From JBBQSF01 sp038214085 (GTDB lineage: Bacteria > Bacteroidota > Bacteroidia > Bacteroidales > CG2-30-32-10): 14,124 bases of DNA. Location of the stretch: the NCBI GenBank assembly GCA_038214085.1, contig JBBQSF010000080.1, positions 1 to 14,124 on the forward strand, in the 5' to 3' direction. Position numbers and translations under genes: made by a program. Position 1 is the first letter of the stretch. Every line of letters starts with the position of its first letter. Shown here in pieces: positions 12,707 through 14,124 of the stretch. The notes beneath the pieces were generated by a model that saw only the letters and a list, made by a program, of their open reading frames with translations, was not told the DNA's origin and ran no database searches.

Positions 12707-14124
12707 GTCCTTTTTATATTTTATCGGTGGGGCTGGGATTAGGTTTTATTCTCGGTCTCGGCGGCAGCAAATTGCAAAAAATGAATACCGCTCTAGTTGC
12801 ATTGGCGCTGGCTTTTTTTACTGCAATTTCCGTTTTTTGGGTTTACTCCTTTTTCAATGGGAGTATTACCGAAACGGCAATTTTTACGGCAGGATTTAAA
12901 CCTCCTTTTGCTATAAGCCTTAGGCTGGGTTTTCATGAAGCCATAATCAGCTTGATGGTTAATTTTCTAGGTTTGCTTTCCGTAATTTATTTATGGAAGA
13001 ACCTGTCAAAAGATGCAGGAAAAATCGGAATCATTATGCTCATTCTTTTTATGGGATTGAATATGCTGATTCTTACCCGCGACATTTTTAACATTTTTGT
13101 TTTCCTCGAAATTACGGCAATTTCACTGGCCGGAATAATTGTTCTGGACAGAACGGATAAAGCGCATTCTTCCGGATTTAAATATCTGCTGGCGTCCATG
13201 CTCATTTCTTCATTTTACCTTTTGGGTGTTGTTTTTACATATTTCAAAAGTGGAACATTATTTCTCGACGAACTCACAGGCTTTGGCCAGAGCAGCATTC
13301 CCATGGCAACAGCGGCTGTATTTATGGTTATTATAGCCATAATTATGGAATTAAAACCTTTCCCCGCAAATGGTTGGGCGCTGGATGTTTATCAGGGAGC
13401 ACATCCTGTAGTTGGAGCCATTGTTTCCGGTGCAATAACTTCGACAATGTTGTTTGTTCTTCACAAACTTCTTATTATTGGAAACGAACAAATATATCTG
13501 ATGGTAGCAGTTATTGGCGGCATTACTTTTCTGTTTTCAAATCTTCTTGGTTTGTCGCAAAAAGATCCGAACCGTTTGCTCGGCTATTCTTCCATTGGTC
13601 AAGTAGGATTGGTTATTACTGTTTTGGGACTTCATCCTTTGCTTGGTGATTATACGCTTTATATTGCTTTCGGAATTCTAATCACCCATTTTTTAGCAAA
13701 AGCTGGACTTTTCTGGCTTTCAGGAATAATTAACGGCAACACACTGGAAAGCTGGATTATTCTTCGCAGCCGGCCATTCATTCTTGCGCTTTTTGGAATA
13801 TTTATTTTTGCATTATCTGCCTTTCCTCCCTTTCCTTCGTTTTATGCAAAATGGGAACTCGTTCTTTCACTGGCCGGAGCTCACAGTTACTTGCTCTTAG
13901 GTGTCATTTTATTGGGTTCCATGTTCGAAGCAATATATTTATTCCGCTGGTTTGGGATTGTTGCCAAGCACGCAAATGAAAGCGAAACAGAAAAATTGCC
14001 GATAAAATTTAACCAGATTATTCCGATTACTCTTTTTGCAGCATTGCTATTAGGCATCGGTTATTTTGCACCTCAATTTATGCGACAGGAAGTGGTTTTA
14101 AATTACATTCCTATAATTGCTATT
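12700..14124 (+). CDS. mrpD: Mrp/Mnh-type antiporter subunit D (NuoN/NuoM-like), cut by the window end
   Basis: An open frame of 475 codons from ATG 12700 to the last base with no stop, so the 3' end lies outside. It is a polytopic proton/ion-translocating subunit related to NuoL/M/N and to MbhH. Key ionisable residues are present: E137 in the fifth-helix segment (NIFVFLEITAIS), K219 in the seventh-helix segment (MELKPFPANGWAL) and K334 in THFLAKAGLF. The seventh-helix region reads KPFPANGWALDVYQGAHP, whereas typical MrpD/NuoM has F-x-FWLPDAY-x-AP there, so this belongs to a divergent branch. Starting inside the end of mrpC is typical of the operon. Confidence 0.9.
   Translation, partial: MVSPFYILSVGLGLGFILGLGGSKLQKMNTALVALALAFFTAISVFWVYSFFNGSITETAIFTAGFKPPFAISLRLGFHEAIISLMVNFLGLLSVIYLWKNLSKDAGKIGIIMLILFMGLNMLILTRDIFNIFVFLEITAISLAGIIVLDRTDKAHSSGFKYLLASMLISSFYLLGVVFTYFKSGTLFLDELTGFGQSSIPMATAAVFMVIIAIIMELKPFPANGWALDVYQGAHPVVGAIVSGAITSTMLFVLHKLLIIGNEQIYLMVAVIGGITFLFSNLLGLSQKDPNRLLGYSSIGQVGLVITVLGLHPLLGDYTLYIAFGILITHFLAKAGLFWLSGIINGNTLESWIILRSRPFILALFGIFIFALSAFPPFPSFYAKWELVLSLAGAHSYLLLGVILLGSMFEAIYLFRWFGIVAKHANESETEKLPIKFNQIIPITLFAALLLGIGYFAPQFMRQEVVLNYIPIIAI

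Noticed and set aside
13139..13649. Plus-strand open frames of 65 and 91 codons in other frames of mrpD
   Set aside because: The mrpD frame is open through this region with family residues in place; the others are shadows.
1..14124. CRISPR arrays, tRNA or rRNA genes, insertion sequences, prophage genes
   Set aside because: No regularly spaced repeats, no tRNA-like folds, no transposase or integrase motifs seen on either strand.

Overview
The window looks like a piece of a Bacteroidota (Bacteroidetes) chromosome. It is AT-rich, start codons mostly lack strong Shine-Dalgarno sequences, and two intergenic regions carry the TTTG / TAnnTTTG promoter elements typical of that phylum, one of them with the exact 19-bp spacing. 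The gene set (Fnr-type regulator, thioredoxin/sulfur redox genes, cation-antiporter genes of the Mbh type) fits an anaerobe or facultative anaerobe. The phylum is an inference from these signals; no rRNA or other marker gene is present.

Region 1 (1-4290, + strand): an MscS-type mechanosensitive channel, 39 bp upstream of a complete P3A-type (plasma-membrane) H+-ATPase, then a small HEAT-repeat protein. The ATPase stops at an amber codon. The next 33 codons, in the same frame and without a start codon of their own, look like a DUF2934 domain. Part of the ATPase gene is clearly GC-richer than its surroundings, which suggests horizontal acquisition.

Region 2 (4291-6249): a 324-bp non-coding stretch with a good promoter, an exported protein made of two tandem helical repeats with conserved histidines, and, convergent to it, a Crp/Fnr regulator that keeps three of the four FNR cluster cysteines by alignment. 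The divergent region between this regulator and the next operon is dense with signals: an FNR-like box, a consensus promoter, and a perfect 7-bp-arm palindrome that brackets the -7 element.

Region 3 (6250-9443, + strand): a compact redox operon. It encodes a thioredoxin-fold protein without CXXC (MGPM instead), a thioredoxin reductase with a canonical CATC centre but a degenerate NADPH 2'-phosphate motif, a membrane-anchored canonical thioredoxin (WCAPC), a DUF2892 membrane protein and a sulfide:quinone oxidoreductase-like flavoprotein that lacks one expected redox cysteine. Together these suggest a thiol/sulfur redox system under oxygen- or redox-responsive control.

Region 4 (9444-14124, + strand): a TetR repressor followed 19 bp later by tightly overlapped Mrp genes: mrpE, mrpF, mrpG, an MbhD-type subunit, an MbhE-MrpB fusion, mrpC and mrpD (cut by the window end). 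The order matches the ion-translocating half of archaeal Mbh/Mbs complexes more than the classic mrpABCDEFG order, so the content just beyond the right edge decides whether this is a stand-alone Na+/H+ antiporter or part of a larger redox-driven complex.
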